From assembly GCA_963510375.1 (NCBI GenBank), contig CAUPES010000003.1, positions 44,902-108,901 of the forward strand: DNA of 64,000 bases, written 5' to 3'. The notes below the pieces were generated by a model that ran no database searches, had not been told where the DNA came from, and saw nothing but the letters and a program-made list of their open reading frames with translations. Below, piece by piece: positions 63,997 to 64,000 of the stretch. Each line of letters begins with the position of its first letter. The first letter of the stretch is position 1. Both the position numbers and the translations under genes were made by a program. The stretch is from Fastidiosipila sp963510375. Lineage in GTDB: Bacteria; Bacillota; Clostridia; Saccharofermentanales; Fastidiosipilaceae.

Positions 63997-64000
63997 TTTA

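Noticed and set aside
1..64000. CRISPR arrays, rRNA genes, intact transposases, prophage genes
   Set aside because: Looked for on both strands; none is supported. The only repeat pairs are those listed.

Overview
The window comes from an AT-rich Gram-positive bacterium of the Clostridia type. Evidence: a ribosomal protein L27 with the cleavable Firmicutes N-terminus next to its protease Prp, PcrA-type helicase, long-form HPF, a YtrA-type GntR/ABC operon, a DUF4364 regulator, a TPP riboswitch on thiT, and Gram-positive promoters and Shine-Dalgarno (SD) sequences. I cannot name the species from sequence alone.

Layout. (1) 1-4.5 kb: a carbohydrate ABC module (lipoprotein binding protein, LplB- and LplC-type permeases) followed by a YesM-like sensor kinase cut by the window edge. 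Its codon style differs from the rest. It is followed at 4.7-5.0 kb by a decayed YhcG/DUF1016 remnant. (2) 5.1-34.7 kb: core genes, nearly all on the minus strand: yhbY, obgE, rplU-prp-rpmA, a SanA-like protein, a HAD phosphatase, nadE, a PTS EIICB, thiT with its riboswitch, a CDF metal exporter, tRNA-Arg(CCT), a probable operon pcrA-yfbR-glucosaminidase-GtrA-folC-ThrC-like-membrane protein, then hpf, gap, an AI-2E family protein and pth-mfd. (3) 34.7-35.35 kb: a gene-free stretch with a cluster of DnaA boxes. (4) 35.3-46.4 kb: a NamZ-like protein, hflX, a four-gene YtrA-type regulator/ABC operon, trmB, a beta-CASP metallohydrolase and an orphan AraC-type response regulator. (5) 46.4-50.0 kb: an accessory patch. 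It holds three small plus-strand membrane-protein genes of unknown function, two diverged copies of a promoter/leader repeat, gene fragments, and a Fic protein whose promoter sits in palindromic repeats. (6) 50.0-63.7 kb: a surface polysaccharide locus read leftward. It encodes UDP-L-FucNAc synthesis (CapE, CapF, CapG), UDP-glucuronate/UDP-galacturonate synthesis (Ugd plus a 4-epimerase), three GT4 glycosyltransferases, a flippase and two O-antigen ligase/polymerase-like proteins. (7) The right edge has tRNA-Ser(TGA) and what looks like the start of an IS21-type element.

Most unusual points: a threonine-synthase homologue (17.3-19.1 kb) that has lost the PLP lysine and both phosphate-binding loops; an NAD synthetase whose glutaminase domain has Gly where the catalytic Cys belongs; a TPP riboswitch whose 5' P1 strand can pair instead with the anti-SD; paired 26-bp-period repeats at 15.5 kb and at the right edge that look like IS21-family ends; and the Fic operator array. 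I found no CRISPR array, rRNA or intact transposase.
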